A stretch of DNA of 51,303 nt from a virus. Position 1 is the first letter of the stretch. Each line of letters opens with the position of its first letter. The position numbers were made by a program, and so were the translations under genes. The notes beneath the pieces are model-generated. The model was not told the origin of the DNA. It ran no database searches and saw only the letters and a list, made by a program, of their open reading frames with translations. The stretch covers positions 1 to 51,303 of IMG/VR virus record IMGVR_UViG_3300050011_000546, one strand, 5' to 3'. Positions 23,777 to 32,077 of this stretch are shown here, piece after piece.

Positions 23777-25252
23777 TCACAGCGCGCCCTCCGGCGTAAC
23801 ATCGGGCTCAACTCCTGCAATATAGGTCCACGTCGTGGCGGCAGGAATGCGAACCTTGAAGCGCGAATACCGCGTGGCGCGCCGCATATCGCAGCGTCCG
23901 GTTCTGGAATTGACAAGCACTTCCGTTCCCGCCGTCGCCATTGCGATCTGAGTATCGCGATAAGATGCAGAGCCGTAAAACGCGGAAGCATCGGTTACAG
24001 GCCGGAAGCCGCGAATGAATATCTTCGTTCCATCCGTGCCCTGCTCTGCGCTTTCAAGCGTGGCCTCAAGATTGGTGCCGCGGAAAAAGCCCAGCACATG
24101 CGCGCTTGAGAACTGCGCGATTTCCGGCTGCACCGCCGTGGCATAGGCATCGAGGCTCAGCGTCAGCGCATCCAGCGAGGCGGAAATGCTGTCGAGATTT
24201 TCCAGCGTCAATCCGGTTTGGGAAATACCGAGCAGATATTCGCCGGTCACCGCTACCGGGAAGAACCGATCGAGCAGAAAATCATAGCCGAGCAGCTTGT
24301 CGAAAGTCCCGACCGTGCCGGAGACAGACTTGTATGCCCAATAGACCCGCGTGCTTCGCGGATCCGCGGCGCCCATAAATAGTTGCAGATTGCTCTTGTC
24401 CAGATCCGCCAGGAATGTCCGGTCAACCTTTTCTCGCCCGATCTGCTCGGGCACGCCGCCGGGCTCGATCTTGTGAAAGCCCTGACCGGCGTAGAAAAAG
24501 ATTCGCTCGCCCGCCCGGATGATCGAATATGGCGCATAGAGACCCTTGTCCTGCGTGATACGGTCGATCTGAAAGATGATCGGCGAGCCCGGCACATAGG
24601 ACATGCTGCGGATCGCCAAATCCTGAAAGATGATTCCGGATTGCGAACCGCCGGCCACGCCACGGACAAGACCTCCGTCAGGAAAATCCTGAAAGTCCGA
24701 AGAATTGACTCCCGACGCCCAGCTTGTGGACGCGTTGAAGCTATCCAACCCCGACCATTGGATTCTAAACGGCGCAGAGAGCAGCCCGGACAGAACCAGA
24801 AAACTGCCGACGACGGTGATGTAGGCTGCCTGAGGTGGTGATCCCAACGCGTTTACAAATGTCGTCGCCGATGACAGATCGAACACTTGCAACAGAGCAT
24901 TGGCTTGCGTTGCAAACACCAAATTCCCGGTCTGGGCGAGTTGCCAATTGGCCGTCGAAGTCAGGGCGCTGTAGGATCCTCCACTTAACGAAACATCGGT
25001 CCACGTGAAATTGGTATTGTTGAGCTGGTAAAGCTTGGTGCTTGTGCCGGCGAAGGTGATGACCGTGCCGTCGGATTTCAGTGCGTAGAAGGCGCCTCGG
25101 CAGCCTGCGGGAAGCGCCGACGTATAGGCCGAGAACGATGGAAACGGGCCATAGCCATCGCCGCGCGGAACCGCGTTCAGGATATTCCGGCTGGCGTGGC
25201 CTTCATAGTCCGATACGTCGGGCTTGTATTCACCGAACGGGAGTAAGGGCAT
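23777..25252 (-). CDS. Tail hub / DNA-stabilisation-like protein (P22 gp10 style)
   Basis: A 491-aa beta-rich protein starting MPLLPFGEYKPDVSDYEGHA. Repeated blade-like units follow (FYALKSDGTVITFAGTSTKL, FRIQWSGLDSFNASTSWAS, RIFFYAGQGFHKIEPGGVPE, STRVYWAYKSVSGTVG), and a C-terminal beta region includes RGFRPVTDASAFYGSASYRD. The W-and-G-rich propeller pattern and position after the adaptor match P22 gp10-like hub proteins that close the portal and attach the spike. It is a core gene; its end is followed by the ClpP-fold cassette. Confidence 0.65.
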   Translation of the reverse strand: MPLLPFGEYKPDVSDYEGHASRNILNAVPRGDGYGPFPSFSAYTSALPAGCRGAFYALKSDGTVITFAGTSTKLYQLNNTNFTWTDVSLSGGSYSALTSTANWQLAQTGNLVFATQANALLQVFDLSSATTFVNALGSPPQAAYITVVGSFLVLSGLLSAPFRIQWSGLDSFNASTSWASGVNSSDFQDFPDGGLVRGVAGGSQSGIIFQDLAIRSMSYVPGSPIIFQIDRITQDKGLYAPYSIIRAGERIFFYAGQGFHKIEPGGVPEQIGREKVDRTFLADLDKSNLQLFMGAADPRSTRVYWAYKSVSGTVGTFDKLLGYDFLLDRFFPVAVTGEYLLGISQTGLTLENLDSISASLDALTLSLDAYATAVQPEIAQFSSAHVLGFFRGTNLEATLESAEQGTDGTKIFIRGFRPVTDASAFYGSASYRDTQIAMATAGTEVLVNSRTGRCDMRRATRYSRFKVRIPAATTWTYIAGVEPDVTPEGAL

Positions 25253-25857
25253 TATTCAGTTGTCCAGGTCTCGGGCTGCTTGATGGCCGGCGTCCATGTT
25301 TGATCTGCCTCGGTTTTTGAGGTCCATGCGCCGGACGGCATTGCTTTTGGCGTCCACGCTTCCGATTGAATGGCCTGCGCCGTCCAGTTGTCGGTATCGA
25401 ACGGGCGAGGCAACCAGGCTTCGAAATCGCGCGTTAGTGTCGCGGCGTCTCCGGAGACGGTGTATGCGCCTGGATTGACGCGCGTCGACAATATGAACGC
25501 GGTCGCACTTCCCGTCACCGAGTAAGAACCGCTGGCCGACAACGACCCTGTCGCGAAGGTTGCTGCGTTGCACCTGACCGAATAGCTGCCCGCGCCGACC
25601 GGAAAAAGAAACGGGAAAGTCGAAGCATTCCCTGCAACCGAATAGGTTCTGGTTGTGGCAGACAAACCAGGACGAAACGTCACATTGAGCCCGGCCACTA
25701 CATAGGAGGTCGCGGACAATGACTGGGATATCAGGAACAGCCCATTCGACGCGGTGACCGCGAATGCGCCGGTTACGGCTGACAGGATAACCGTCGTCGC
25801 ACCTTGATTGGCGCCCTGCCCTAAGGCGAGCCTGCCTAGCGCATCAAATCCGAGCAT
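25252..25857 (-). CDS. Phage structural protein with Trp repeats
   Basis: A 201-aa protein. The first part has repeated beta motifs (TYSVAGNASTF, SYSVRCNAATF, SYSVTGSATAF, AYTVSGDAATL), about five copies of an 18-20 residue unit. The end has short tryptophan repeats about ten residues apart (DNWTAQA, EAWTPKA, GAWTSKT, QTWTPAI, ETWTTE). Its ATG region abuts the hub gene (stop and start share a base near 25252). It is likely a particle-surface or tail-accessory protein; the exact role is unknown. Confidence 0.6.
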   Translation of the reverse strand: MLGFDALGRLALGQGANQGATTVILSAVTGAFAVTASNGLFLISQSLSATSYVVAGLNVTFRPGLSATTRTYSVAGNASTFPFLFPVGAGSYSVRCNAATFATGSLSASGSYSVTGSATAFILSTRVNPGAYTVSGDAATLTRDFEAWLPRPFDTDNWTAQAIQSEAWTPKAMPSGAWTSKTEADQTWTPAIKQPETWTTE

Positions 25858-25858
25858 C

Positions 25859-26140
25859 TTACTTCGGCGCGATCTTTAGAAAATTCGCGATCCGCGCGTT
25901 GTCGGTGAGCGCGATGAATTCATGATCGACACCGGACGCCCAATCAATGAACGCGCCTGCTTCATATTCTCTATCGCCTAGCTTCGGATCAGGCCCGTGG
26001 ATGCGAAACCGGCCGCGCATCACGCAGGTGATATGCACGTCGGCTTCGGTATGCCGGTGCATCGGCAACACGTCGCCTGTCTTCTCGAAAGTGTAGATCG
26101 TGCCCTTTGGAGCTACGACCTGATGACTAAGCAAGGACAC
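25859..26140 (-). CDS. Cupin-fold small protein
   Basis: A 93-aa single cupin barrel. GTIYTFEKTGDVLPMHRHTE (with an HRHxE metal-site signature), then ITCVMRGRFRIHG and the second motif FIDWASGVDHEFIALTDN, which keeps a histidine. Cupin proteins of this size occur among phage structural genes. It may bind metal or sugar. It overlaps the 78-aa gene upstream by 14 bases, so it is coupled to the operon. Confidence 0.65.
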   Translation of the reverse strand: MSLLSHQVVAPKGTIYTFEKTGDVLPMHRHTEADVHITCVMRGRFRIHGPDPKLGDREYEAGAFIDWASGVDHEFIALTDNARIANFLKIAPK

Positions 26141-26363
26141 TCATGGCCTCCCCCCTCATGGGTTGCGGCGCTTCTTGGGCGGCGCTCGGCGCCGGGTTCG
26201 GATCGACAATCTTTCCACCATCGAACACACCGCCCGAATGAAATACGCCATCGTATTGCACAAGGCTGACAACGCCTTCGCCCATGACATGCTCTGATAT
26301 GGCATCCCATTCGATGACGTTGATCGCCTTGCGATCCTTGTCCAGCAACAGGTAGGCGGCCAT
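26127..26363 (-). CDS. Small phage protein, 78 aa
   Basis: The start at the ATG 26361-26363 is set by AAGGAGAT just upstream. MAAYLLLDKDRKAINVIEWD, then GEGVVSLVQYDGVFHSGGVF and a flexible tail (DPNPAPSAAQEAPQPMRG). The pattern of a short beta-rich domain with YLLLDKDR..NVIEWD recurs in small phage tail-assembly proteins. Role unknown. Upstream in-frame codons up to 26501 lie inside the next gene and are not part of it. Confidence 0.6.
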   Translation of the reverse strand: MAAYLLLDKDRKAINVIEWDAISEHVMGEGVVSLVQYDGVFHSGGVFDGGKIVDPNPAPSAAQEAPQPMRGEAMSVLA

Positions 26364-26374
26364 CGTCGATCTCC

Positions 26375-27337
26375 TTATGATGTGTACCAGCGGATGAGGA
26401 GGACACCGGCTTGGCCGGCTGTGGCGGAGGCGCTTGCGCCTTGTGTGATGTTGGCAAACCCGGAGACGCCGCCGACACCATTTATGCTCACCGTGGTGCA
26501 TGCGACGGTGATGCTGAGGCCGTCGCCTCCCTTTTGTCCCGCCGAATTTATATCACCGGAGCTTGGTGCCGCGCCGCCCGCGCCGCCAGCAACCGAACCA
26601 GCGCCGCTGCCGATAACCCCTCCACCAGAACCTCCGAGAGAAGTCAGGGTTGAAATTGTCTGAGTGCCGGACGCGAGTGTGCTGGTGCCCCCCGCGCCAC
26701 CGCTGGAAGAACCCGCAGCGCCAGCGGTAAAAGCAAGGGTGTTGCCCGGCGTTAGTCCTGTAAGAGTCTTGAGTTGCCCAGCGCCGCCGCCGGGGCCGGA
26801 AATTGCCCCGCTGACAGTTTTTGTGCCTCCAGTGCCGCCCAACAGAATGAACTCGCCCTTGGTGGCGCTGGCTGGGATGGTGATTGTCGCGGACGAATTG
26901 TGAAACTCGCTGCTGAGAAACTGACCCGCGTTTGAGATCGTCTTGTAGGTCTGGTCGCCGAACAGCGCCGTAGTCGAATTTGCCGTGCCCGATCCAAGTC
27001 GCGCAGTCGCCATCGTGCCAGTTGTAATCAGCGACGCATCGTTCAGGGTCTCGGCGCGGGGGGAGATAAAGACCTCGGCAGTGCCTGACAGACTTATCGC
27101 CGAATTTGAATTGGTCGATTTGGTGACCGTTCGCGTCAGTGTAGTACCGGATGAGGTATAAGTTCCGGTGCCGTTCTCGCTGTTGGAACCGTCTTTGATG
27201 GCATAATCGAGAATGTCGGCGTTTGCCACACCGGCAAGCGCAAATGTCAAATAGCCCGAAACCGCGCTACCAAGCGTGATCGTTCCCGTCCCGGTCGTCG
27301 CCGTCGTCATGCGAGCAAGGTTGTAGAGCTTTGCCAT
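26375..27337 (-). CDS. Glycine/serine/threonine-rich structural protein
   Basis: A 320-aa protein. Residues 1-100 (MAKLYNLARMTTATTGTGTI, ADILDYAIKDGSNSENGTGT, TLTRTVTKSTNSNSAISL, TAEVFISPRAETLNDASLI) match the N-terminal part of many tail or fibre-like phage proteins. The second half is Gly/Ser-rich (GGTGGTKTVSGAISGPGGGA, SLGGSGGGVIGSGAGS) and ends GVLLIRWYTS, resembling glycine-rich receptor-binding proteins. Probably a tail tip or fibre component. Its composition is strikingly low-complexity. Confidence 0.65.
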   Translation of the reverse strand: MAKLYNLARMTTATTGTGTITLGSAVSGYLTFALAGVANADILDYAIKDGSNSENGTGTYTSSGTTLTRTVTKSTNSNSAISLSGTAEVFISPRAETLNDASLITTGTMATARLGSGTANSTTALFGDQTYKTISNAGQFLSSEFHNSSATITIPASATKGEFILLGGTGGTKTVSGAISGPGGGAGQLKTLTGLTPGNTLAFTAGAAGSSSGGAGGTSTLASGTQTISTLTSLGGSGGGVIGSGAGSVAGGAGGAAPSSGDINSAGQKGGDGLSITVACTTVSINGVGGVSGFANITQGASASATAGQAGVLLIRWYTS

Positions 27338-27769
27338 TTACGTGATCGTCAAAATGCCGTTGGTCAGATCGGTCGTCACCGTGAAGGTATTGCCGTTTGT
27401 CAGCGTGATCGCTGTGCCGTAATCCCACCAGCCAATCAGGGGCTGCGTTCCCGATGTTGAATTGTAAAGGACGGCATACTCGAACGGACCTATCGATCCT
27501 CCGGATGCCGTCCATGACGGCTGTGTGCCGGCCGTGAATTTGAAAACGCCCGACGCCTGGGCGCCTGTCGTGGTCCCGATCGTCGTTCCGCCTGCGGTGT
27601 AACCGTTGGCGGTCGAAAGATCCGCCGGCGTATTGTAAACCGTGTTAGTGGCTACAGGAGCGGTGTTGGTCAGATAAACCTTGTAGACTTGCGACGTGCC
27701 GGTTTTCATATCGTGCAGCGCGTGCGCCACGTCACCAACGAAGCAATTGAATTTGTTGAACGATGCCAT
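27338..27769 (-). CDS. Phage structural protein, 143 aa
   Basis: MASFNKFNCFVGDVAHALHD, MKTGTSQVYKVYLTNTAPV ... TVYNTPADLSTANGYTAGG, FEYAVLYNSTSGTQPLIGWW. This is the common beta-rich phage protein style seen near adaptor and capsid genes. It is likely a decoration or tail-tube-like protein. It sits one base from the upstream stop (27337/27338), consistent with operon coupling. Confidence 0.6.
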   Translation of the reverse strand: MASFNKFNCFVGDVAHALHDMKTGTSQVYKVYLTNTAPVATNTVYNTPADLSTANGYTAGGTTIGTTTGAQASGVFKFTAGTQPSWTASGGSIGPFEYAVLYNSTSGTQPLIGWWDYGTAITLTNGNTFTVTTDLTNGILTIT

Positions 27770-27781
27770 CTACTTGTTCCC

Positions 27782-28432
27782 TTAGAAAACTTGCCCGGAG
27801 ACGCGAACCGTCATCGGCCCGGCATTGAACGCCGATGTCATGCCAAGACTGTTCAAATCGTTCAGCGCGGCCGTGAAGCCGAGGCCCCAGGTTTGAATGC
27901 GGCTGTCTTCCTTGATGTAAGGAGCGGATTCCAGCAGAGCGCCGTAGAGGTACAAATCGGGCGCCAGAGCGAGCAGCCAATTCGGTGAGTTTGAAGCCAG
28001 CGGTGGAATATTCTGCCGGTACACCATTTCGATGGTGTAGGCCTGGTCCGGAGTTGGCACCAATTCGATCTCATCGCCGAAGACAGTGAAGTAGCGCGGC
28101 TGCGCTGCCACATCTGATGTGCAGAACCGATATTCATCCATCTGCGTGCCGGACTTGAACTCAAGGCACGGCTTGCCGGTGACGCTGGACAATCTCACTC
28201 TGCGCATCGACTGGAAATCTGATGGAAGCGAAATGAATTCGGGCTCGGTCGAGGTCATATCGACCAAAGCCGTGGAACGCGCTTCCATCTGCCGCACGAA
28301 CAGTTCGCGATTGAATTTCGCCTCCGCCAATACGATGAAATCCGGAATGCGCGCGATCAGGGTCGCGTCCTGATCGCGCGCCAGCCATTCCGTGACGGCG
28401 GTGACCAGCGTGGCATAGGTGTTAATCGCCAT
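27782..28432 (-). CDS. Head-tail adaptor protein (P22 gp4-like)
   Basis: A 216-aa protein: YATLVTAVTEWLARDQDATL, IARIPDFIVLAEAKFNRELF, LPSDFQSMRRVRL, YFTVFGDEIELVPTPDQAYT, MVYRQNIPPLASNSPNWLLA, ALLESAPYIKEDSRIQTW. This is the well-known phage adaptor pattern that binds under the portal in short-tailed phages. It supports the podovirus-like assignment. The start codon overlaps the stop of the 107-aa gene upstream (28432). Confidence 0.8.
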   Translation of the reverse strand: MAINTYATLVTAVTEWLARDQDATLIARIPDFIVLAEAKFNRELFVRQMEARSTALVDMTSTEPEFISLPSDFQSMRRVRLSSVTGKPCLEFKSGTQMDEYRFCTSDVAAQPRYFTVFGDEIELVPTPDQAYTIEMVYRQNIPPLASNSPNWLLALAPDLYLYGALLESAPYIKEDSRIQTWGLGFTAALNDLNSLGMTSAFNAGPMTVRVSGQVF

Positions 28433-28755
28433 TAGCTTGACCCCGCCGACCAGCCGGCCTGAAGCGCCGGCCTATCCGTTCTCAGATAAGCCCATTCCGG
28501 ATCTTGCAATTTGTTCTGCACCACCAGATCGAACTCGGGCGTAAACATGCGCAAGGAGATGTTGCCTCTGGCATGTTCTTCATCGAACCAGCGCACATAG
28601 ATGACATTGGGGATGCGTGCGACATGACGTCCCCAATCGCTGCGCTGATCTTTGCTACGTGAAGCCTTGTTCCATTCAAGGATGGTCTCGACGTCCTGCA
28701 CATGCTGGATGGTCAGATCCCGGCCATTACTGTCGAACAGGACACGAGCTTGCAT
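28432..28755 (-). CDS. Small phage protein, 107 aa
   Basis: The start is the ATG 28753-28755, overlapping the preceding stop (TGATG). MQARVLFDSNGRDLTIQHVQ, ETILEWNKASRSKDQRSDWG, HVARIPNVIYVRWFDEEHAR. It ends PALQAGWSAGSS. This pattern is typical of a small protein next to head-tail adaptors in SU10/P22-like phages. No function known. Confidence 0.6.
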   Translation of the reverse strand: MQARVLFDSNGRDLTIQHVQDVETILEWNKASRSKDQRSDWGRHVARIPNVIYVRWFDEEHARGNISLRMFTPEFDLVVQNKLQDPEWAYLRTDRPALQAGWSAGSS

Positions 28756-29069
28756 CACGAGACTTCCGTGATCCACAACGTGCCGGCAGTCGCCGTGACG
28801 AGGCCATTGGTTGCTGCCTTGATCGCGGCGATATACTGGCCCGGCGTGACGATGACATACTCGACAACATTGGCCGGCAGATACGGGCTTGCAATTGTCG
28901 CAGTCTGGGCGCCGTCGCCGATCTGGTAGCAACAACCGGAATCGCTGACGAGCCTGACCTGATAGGTCTCGGTCCCGAACGCGTTGGTGGCCGCCACCGA
29001 CGCATCATAGGCGATGGTCTGCGTGGTCCCGGGCCGTGAGGCCTGCTGTTTTGGAAAGAAGTTTGCCAT
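28755..29069 (-). CDS. Small phage structural protein, 104 aa
   Basis: MANFFPKQQASRPGTTQTIA, YDASVAATNAFGTETYQVRL, SGCCYQIGDGAQTATIASPY, EYVIVTPGQYIAAIKAATNG, LWITEVS. A beta-rich small protein, plausibly decoration or head-completion. The start ATG at 29067-29069 matches a GAAAG region upstream. It is coupled to the next gene by TGATG at 28753-28757. Confidence 0.6.
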   Translation of the reverse strand: MANFFPKQQASRPGTTQTIAYDASVAATNAFGTETYQVRLVSDSGCCYQIGDGAQTATIASPYLPANVVEYVIVTPGQYIAAIKAATNGLVTATAGTLWITEVS

Positions 29070-29070
29070 G

Positions 29071-29433
29071 TTACGCCGCCCGCACGACGACGGAGAAGTG
29101 CATCGGGATGGTCGAACCCGACGCGCCCGAGGGTGACAGCACAATGACGTCGTCCTCGTTCAAATAGGCCGGCGACGCCGGCATGCCGCTAAAGAGCTGA
29201 CCGGCGGCCGAACCGGACTGCGTCACCGTGAATGTCAGCAGCGTGTTTGAGTTGCCGGAAACCGTGATGGTTCCGTCCGTAGTGGTGATGGCGCCGCCGA
29301 GTATTCCGGTCGCCTTCAACAGACGACAACGGAAGGGAGCGCGGACATAGGCTGCGACAGGCGTGCCGCCACATGACGGCGTATAGGCCGTGAGATCGAT
29401 GGTATTGAGAGTATGATTGCCGGGAAGTGGCAT
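29071..29433 (-). CDS. Small phage structural protein, 120 aa
   Basis: The ATG at 29431-29433 opens MPLPGNHTLNTIDLTAYTPS. Then VAAYVRAPFRCRLLKATGIL, GAITTTDGTITVSGNSNTLL, YLNEDDVIVLSPSGASGSTI, PMHFSVVVRAA. The beta-sandwich look and position right after the capsid suggest a head-decoration or stabilisation protein. Upstream codons to 29664 lie within the capsid gene in another frame and are not counted. Confidence 0.6.
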   Translation of the reverse strand: MPLPGNHTLNTIDLTAYTPSCGGTPVAAYVRAPFRCRLLKATGILGGAITTTDGTITVSGNSNTLLTFTVTQSGSAAGQLFSGMPASPAYLNEDDVIVLSPSGASGSTIPMHFSVVVRAA

Positions 29434-29454
29434 TGAAAAGCCTCCGAAGAGATC

Positions 29455-29490
29455 CGAAAAGAAAAGAGGCGACCCGAGGGCCGCCTCAGG
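29455..29490 (-). terminator. Intrinsic terminator after capsid gene
   Basis: On the minus strand the stem GAGGCGG...CGCCTC with a CCCTCGGGT loop is followed by TTTTCTTTT. This is a classic partial terminator behind a major capsid gene, where it limits expression of downstream genes relative to capsid. Confidence 0.85.
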
Positions 29491-29510
29491 GGTTAAGTGG
29501 ATGACGAGGC

Positions 29511-30473
29511 TTACGACGTCGTCAGGTCGAACACGCCGCCGGACGATTTCTCGTTGCGCGCGACCAGCGCATATTCCGAGAGAATCTGCCGCCGGTCGGA
29601 GTCGCCGGTTTTCGCCAGCGGCAGCGAGACCATCTTTCTGCCGTTGAGATAGGCCACCGCCCACTTGTCCATTTCCAGAACCAGCACGTCGCGGGCCCGC
29701 TGGAAGCGGTTGGCAACGACCTTGAGCGTTCCGAAATCGGATTCGTAGGCATCGACCGACGCCACAATTTTCTTCGACTTGGCTTCTTCGAAAGCGGTGG
29801 CGCGGCCGGTGAAAGTCGAGAACACCTGCTTGTTGAAGGCGCCGGTGAAGATCACGCCCGGCTTGCCACCATTGGTCCAGATCGAGGACAGTACGGTCTT
29901 GAGCGAAGCCTCGGTGAAGGCGCGCTGGGTGCCGTCGGTACGCGAACTGGTGCCGTCGCTCGGTGACGGGTTGGCCGGCGAACCGGCGGTACCCATGCTG
30001 GTATTGCTCGCGATCCAGGACAGGATCGACGCCGTCTGCCGCGCCGTCGTGGTATTGCCGGCGACCTTGGCCTGGTTGGTGCCGACCAGCGTGGTTTCCA
30101 TGTCGCGTTTCAACTCAAGGCCCTTGAGCATTTCCTGATACGCCAGTTCGTTGTCGCGGCCGGCATGATCGACCGCCTGCTGGGTGCCGGTTACGCGCGC
30201 CACCTTGTAGGAGATCTGGCAGAGATTGCCCAAACGAACCGTCGGCGTGGTGGTGTTGGTGGTGGGATCGTCGCCTTCGAGCTGGGCATTGGAGCCGGAA
30301 GCCGCCGCCAGCGCCTGGGTTTGCCATTCATGATTGACGGCGGTGGCTTTTTCCTTCTCCGCGCCGGTCATGAAGGGGGTATCGGTCGGATCGATGCGAT
30401 AGATCATATCGCTGAGGTCTTCGCGGTTGCCAATCGCCTGATAGGTGGCAAAGGTGGAAGTCGGGAGAGTCAT
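29511..30473 (-). CDS. Major capsid protein (SU10-like, DUF5309 family)
   Basis: A 320-aa protein. MTLPTSTFATYQAIGNREDL then SDMIYRIDPTDTPFMTGAEK, KATAVNHEWQTQALAAASG, GNLCQISYKVARVTGTQQAV, GRDNELAYQEMLKGLELKRD and the C-terminal FQRARDVLVLEMDKWAVAYL, SLPLAKTGDSDRRQILSEYA. These strongly recall the DUF5309/SU10 major head protein family with the HK97 fold. It is the key head gene. A terminator follows it directly, and the intergenic leader upstream (30474-30904) is long. Confidence 0.9.
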   Translation of the reverse strand: MTLPTSTFATYQAIGNREDLSDMIYRIDPTDTPFMTGAEKEKATAVNHEWQTQALAAASGSNAQLEGDDPTTNTTTPTVRLGNLCQISYKVARVTGTQQAVDHAGRDNELAYQEMLKGLELKRDMETTLVGTNQAKVAGNTTTARQTASILSWIASNTSMGTAGSPANPSPSDGTSSRTDGTQRAFTEASLKTVLSSIWTNGGKPGVIFTGAFNKQVFSTFTGRATAFEEAKSKKIVASVDAYESDFGTLKVVANRFQRARDVLVLEMDKWAVAYLNGRKMVSLPLAKTGDSDRRQILSEYALVARNEKSSGGVFDLTTS

Positions 30474-30904
30474 ATTCTCTGTGTCCTTGATGATGGCCGG
30501 CGCCGTATGGCTTCAAGCTGCGCTGCGCGCAACTGTTCGGCCGTGCCTTGAGCAAGCCGGCATGTACGCTCTCGCGGTGAGAGCTTGAATGGGTTCTGAC
30601 TTCGGATAACTGCGATTCTCGTTCCTGTTCGCGGATGCAGTTTCTTGCAGCAGGGCGCGAGGCAAGGCTTTGAAATCGCTGTTGACGTCCTTTGTCCAGG
30701 ACCTCGGGTGCGCGATGGGCGGAAGGGTCTCTTCCGGTTCGGCTTCTCCCGTGGGGGTATTTCGCCGGGCGCCTGTCTTGCAGGGTCGGCGTTTGGCATA
30801 TTGCCAATTCGGGTGTTCTGCGGTCGCTTGTGTCAGCGCGCTCTCAACAGATTATTGTTCGGGTTGTAACGCAATGCCGCAAGACCGACTGCCGACGGAT
30901 CGCT
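30474..30904. other. Untranslated or decayed leader upstream of capsid gene
   Basis: About 430 bases with no convincing gene. A minus-strand frame (30470-30799, PNADPARQAPGEIPPREK...) is open for 109 codons, but its Arg/Pro-rich composition looks like a shadow. The stretch borders the transposase fragment (plus strand), so it may be insertion debris that now forms a capsid mRNA leader. I found no strong promoter or hairpin. Confidence 0.45.
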
Positions 30905-31246
30905 TCAGTCTTCGTTGCCATTGGCGTCGCGCGGGATGACGCGCCCGATCAAAGTGCGGACCTTTCGGGTGTCGTCTCTACGCGTCGAGAGGCTTACAGC
31001 CTTGACGGTGCCTGCACGAACCAAGCTGAGGAATATTTCAGCCGCTTGCGTCAGGCTGAAATCGGCATCCATCACCATATCGCTGGCGCATATTTACTTC
31101 GCTACGCGCAGGAGTCGTCATGGCGGGAAGATAACCGCCGCGTCTCCAATGGCGATCAGGTGAACCGCGTAGCAGCGCTGGCAATGAAGCGAGGCAAGAG
31201 CGTTGATCTTACCGGGTACTGGCAGCGGCACGTAGAAACCGCATAG
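30905..31246 (+). mobile_element. IS1595/ISXO2-type transposase, 3' fragment
   Basis: The plus-strand frame ends with YSLDGACTNQAEEYFSRLRQ, AEIGIHHHIAGAYLLRYAQE, SSWREDNRRVSNGDQVNRVA, ALAMKRGKSVDLTGYWQRH. That is the C-terminal part of an ISXO2-like (IS1595 family) DDE transposase. The N-terminal half is missing or unreadable, so this is a dead remnant. It marks an old insertion between the portal/cassette locus and the capsid gene, beside hicAB. Confidence 0.75.
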
Positions 31247-31251
31247 CCAAA

Positions 31252-31524
31252 TCATTTTTTCTTTGGTTTTTGAATCGGATTTACGACCGCAGCATCGACG
31301 ATCAAATTAGGCGGCGATCCCGGCTCGGTCGCTCTTTGAAGTTGCAGATTATTCGCTAGAATCATCACGCCGGGTTTAACGTCAGTCGGGACAAGCCCTA
31401 TCATTCCTATATTCAGGCCGAATTCGATAGCAAGCACCCATTTACCTTCGTGTATGCCATGCTGCTTAAGTAGAGATTCGGTGACCTCTTTTAGACTAAA
31501 AGTAAATGATGTCGTTTCAACCAT
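31252..31524 (-). CDS. Small protein downstream of hicB, 90 aa
   Basis: MVETTSFTFSLKEVTESLLK, QHGIHEGKWVLAIEFGLNIG, PTDVKPGVMILANNLQLQRA, ending PIQKPKKK. It overlaps hicB by 8 bases, so it shares the transcript and probably forms a third gene of the module. No family was recognised. The beta-rich GKWVLAIEFGLNIG core is soluble. Confidence 0.55.
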   Translation of the reverse strand: MVETTSFTFSLKEVTESLLKQHGIHEGKWVLAIEFGLNIGMIGLVPTDVKPGVMILANNLQLQRATEPGSPPNLIVDAAVVNPIQKPKKK

Positions 31525-32077
31525 GGGCCACGCTCCCAGTATGGGAGTACTCGATTAATTTGGGTGATAGATTGTTGGCGCTCGACTGATGCCAATTTGT
31601 ACCCATTCCTTGTGCTGAGGTAGGAATAAGCACAAGATTACCTGCGCCGTGATTGAAGGGAATTAAGTTCACGACCGCCACGCTGCCTGACCACATCTCG
31701 CGGGAGTTCATAACGGCATTTCTTATACCTGCGGAAGAGGTGCTCGCAGTCAGCACAAATACCAAGTGCTGATTTAAGCTGACATTTTCATACTTTGCGC
31801 GCTCGATGAGCTGTGCATGAAGGGTGCGGGGTAATCTAAGGAGAATCTTCCCGCTCGGGAGATCGTCGAGTTGGGGCTTTGACGGATCGGGGATAGGGTT
31901 GCCAGCATTGCTGGCCGCTAGTTGCCAAGCATCGATAGCATCGCGCAATTCTGCTACGGCTTCCTCTTGGGTTTCGCCGAAAGCGGAGCAGCCCGGCAAA
32001 TCTGTAGCGACGGCAATAAATCCTTCGTCCTCGTCGCTGTAAAATACCTGAGCCGGATATCGTTGTGCGTCGATCAC
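31517..32077 (-). CDS. hicB: HicB-family antitoxin with long C-terminal extension
   Basis: A 186-aa protein. The HicB fold is PAQVFYSDEDEGFIAVATDL, PGCSAFGETQEEAVAELRDA. Then LDDLPSGKILLRLPRTLHAQ, LIERAKYENVSLNQHLVFVL, a ribbon-helix-helix-like DNA-binding part used for autoregulation. After residue about 110 comes an unusual 75-residue tail (SSAGIRNAVMNSREMWSGSV ... NHGAGNLVLIPTSAQGM). In the family HicB neutralises HicA and represses the operon. It overlaps hicA by 4 bases (32074-32077). Confidence 0.8.
   Translation of the reverse strand: MIDAQRYPAQVFYSDEDEGFIAVATDLPGCSAFGETQEEAVAELRDAIDAWQLAASNAGNPIPDPSKPQLDDLPSGKILLRLPRTLHAQLIERAKYENVSLNQHLVFVLTASTSSAGIRNAVMNSREMWSGSVAVVNLIPFNHGAGNLVLIPTSAQGMGTNWHQSSANNLSPKLIEYSHTGSVAHG

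Noticed and set aside
30470-30799. 109-codon minus-strand frame upstream of the capsid gene as a scaffold gene
   Set aside because: Arg/Pro/Ser composition and no likeness to scaffold proteins; next to transposase debris.
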